Assembly: GCF_009848505.1 (NCBI RefSeq)
Contig: NZ_WWDL01000012.1
Span: forward strand, 62,001-126,000
Length of the DNA: 64,000 nt
Direction: 5' to 3'
Source of the DNA: Muricoccus harenae
GTDB lineage: Bacteria; Pseudomonadota; Alphaproteobacteria; Acetobacterales; Acetobacteraceae
Shown piece after piece: positions 63,308 through 64,000 of this stretch; positions within the stretch are counted from its first letter, which is position 1; each line of letters opens with the position of its first letter. The notes under the pieces were generated by a model that saw only the letters and a program-made list of their open reading frames with translations, was not told the DNA's origin and ran no database searches. The position numbers were made by a program, and so were the translations under genes.

Positions 63308-64000
63308 CTAGATGTGGATCACCCGGCCGTGGGCATCAAGCACGGCCTCATGCATCGCCTCGGAGACGGTCGGATGCGGGAAAACGGTGTGCATCAGCTC
63401 GGCCTCGGTCGACTCCAGGGTCCGCGCGATGGTGTAGCCCTGGATCAGCTCGGTCACCTCTGGCCCGACCATATGGGCGCCCAGCAACTCCCCGGTCCTG
63501 GCGTCGAACACCGTCTTCACCAGCCCCTCGGGCTCGCCCATTGCGATGGCCTTGCCATTGCCGATGAAGGGGAAGCGTCCCACCCGGACCTCATGCCCCA
63601 TTTCCTTGGCCCGCGCCTCGGTCAGGCCGACGCTGGCGACCTGCGGGCGGCAATAGGTGCAGCCCGGGATGTTCAACGCCTCCAGCGGGTGCGGATGCAG
63701 CCCTGCGATATGCTCGACACAGATGATCGCCTCGTGGGAGGCCTTGTGGGCAAGCCAGGGCGGGCCGGCCACGTCGCCGATGGCGTAGATGCCGGGCTCT
63801 CCGGTGCGGCACATCTCGTCGATGACGATATGGCTGCGCTCCACCTTCACCTTCGTGCCTTCAAGGCCGAGATCCTCGACATTGCCGGTGATGCCGACGG
63901 CCGAGATCAGCCGATCCGCGGTGATCTCCTGCACCTTCCCCCCCGCCTCGACGCTGACGGTGACGGAATTGGCGCCGCGGGTGATCTTCCCGACCTTGGC
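63308..64000 (-). CDS. lpdA: dihydrolipoyl dehydrogenase (5-prime part outside the window)
   Basis: 231 codons of the C-terminal part are visible; the open frame continues past base 64000. The E3 flavoprotein reoxidises dihydrolipoamide of the pyruvate and related dehydrogenases. Visible are the end of the NAD domain, the FAD motif PGIYAIGDVAGPPWLAHKASHE and the dimer-interface domain, including PQVASVGLTEARA. The catalytic His-Glu pair of the partner subunit lies in HTVFPHPTVSEAMHEAV. Placement immediately upstream of lipA supports the PDH-linked copy. Confidence 0.94.
   Translation of the reverse strand, partial: AKVGKITRGANSVTVSVEAGGKVQEITADRLISAVGITGNVEDLGLEGTKVKVERSHIVIDEMCRTGEPGIYAIGDVAGPPWLAHKASHEAIICVEHIAGLHPHPLEALNIPGCTYCRPQVASVGLTEARAKEMGHEVRVGRFPFIGNGKAIAMGEPEGLVKTVFDARTGELLGAHMVGPEVTELIQGYTIARTLESTEAELMHTVFPHPTVSEAMHEAVLDAHGRVIHI

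Overview
The window is gene-dense, very GC-rich chromosomal DNA of an alphaproteobacterium, most likely a member of the Acetobacteraceae (Roseomonas-like). The evidence is the base composition, the conserved orders glyA-nrdR-ribD-ribE-ribB-ribH-nusB-thiL, folK-rpoZ-rel-acpS-lepB-rnc-era-recO and lpd-lipA-ratA, the Asp-type HemB and the RibBX-type riboflavin protein. I found no rRNA, tRNA, CRISPR array, insertion sequence or prophage. No gap between genes exceeds 300 bases; the largest is 9660-9945.

Layout. (1) 1-6534, minus strand: a tightly coupled one-carbon, riboflavin and thiamine run from rpiB to thiL. thiL is cut by the window edge. (2) 6579-9659: a frameshifted dienelactone-hydrolase-like gene divergent from hemB, then an HSL-type lipoprotein esterase. 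(3) 9946-14259: a class III CoA-transferase and malonyl-CoA decarboxylase divergent from an aldehyde dehydrogenase. This could be a small malonate or malonic-semialdehyde module. (4) 14363-24919: a probable nine-gene catabolic operon. It holds a Rieske oxygenase, a glutamine-synthetase-like ligase, an SsuB-type ATPase with two permeases and a binding protein, an MFS carrier, a DadA-like FAD enzyme and a Bug-type binding protein. A divergent IclR regulator and a perfect palindromic operator lie at the promoter. Its substrate is not recognisable, and it is the best candidate here for an undescribed pathway. (5) 24999-30197, plus strand: an orphan hybrid histidine kinase, a penicillin-acylase family protein and the N-end-rule transferase Bpt. 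(6) parC (minus) divergent from an exported protein made of four tandem PPC-like beta-sandwich repeats. (7) 34253-43014, minus strand: recO, era, rnc, lepB, acpS, rel, rpoZ, folK, a small sulfite-oxidase-fold molybdoenzyme and a lipoprotein hydrolase. (8) 43243-52978, plus strand: a complete MdtABC-like tripartite efflux operon with a hydratase-family gene fused onto its end by overlap. (9) 52991-64000: smpB and dapA, a coupled run of lytic transglycosylase, alpha/beta hydrolase, pgpA and pncC, then a GNAT acetyltransferase, threonine aldolase, a membrane glycosyltransferase-like protein, ratA/COQ10, lipA and the 3-prime part of lpd.

Most genes are chained by 1-11 base overlaps or gaps, often with ATGA, GTGA, TTGA or TGATG junctions, so translational coupling is widespread. 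Several gene ends carry perfect or near-perfect GC hairpins with no U-tract.
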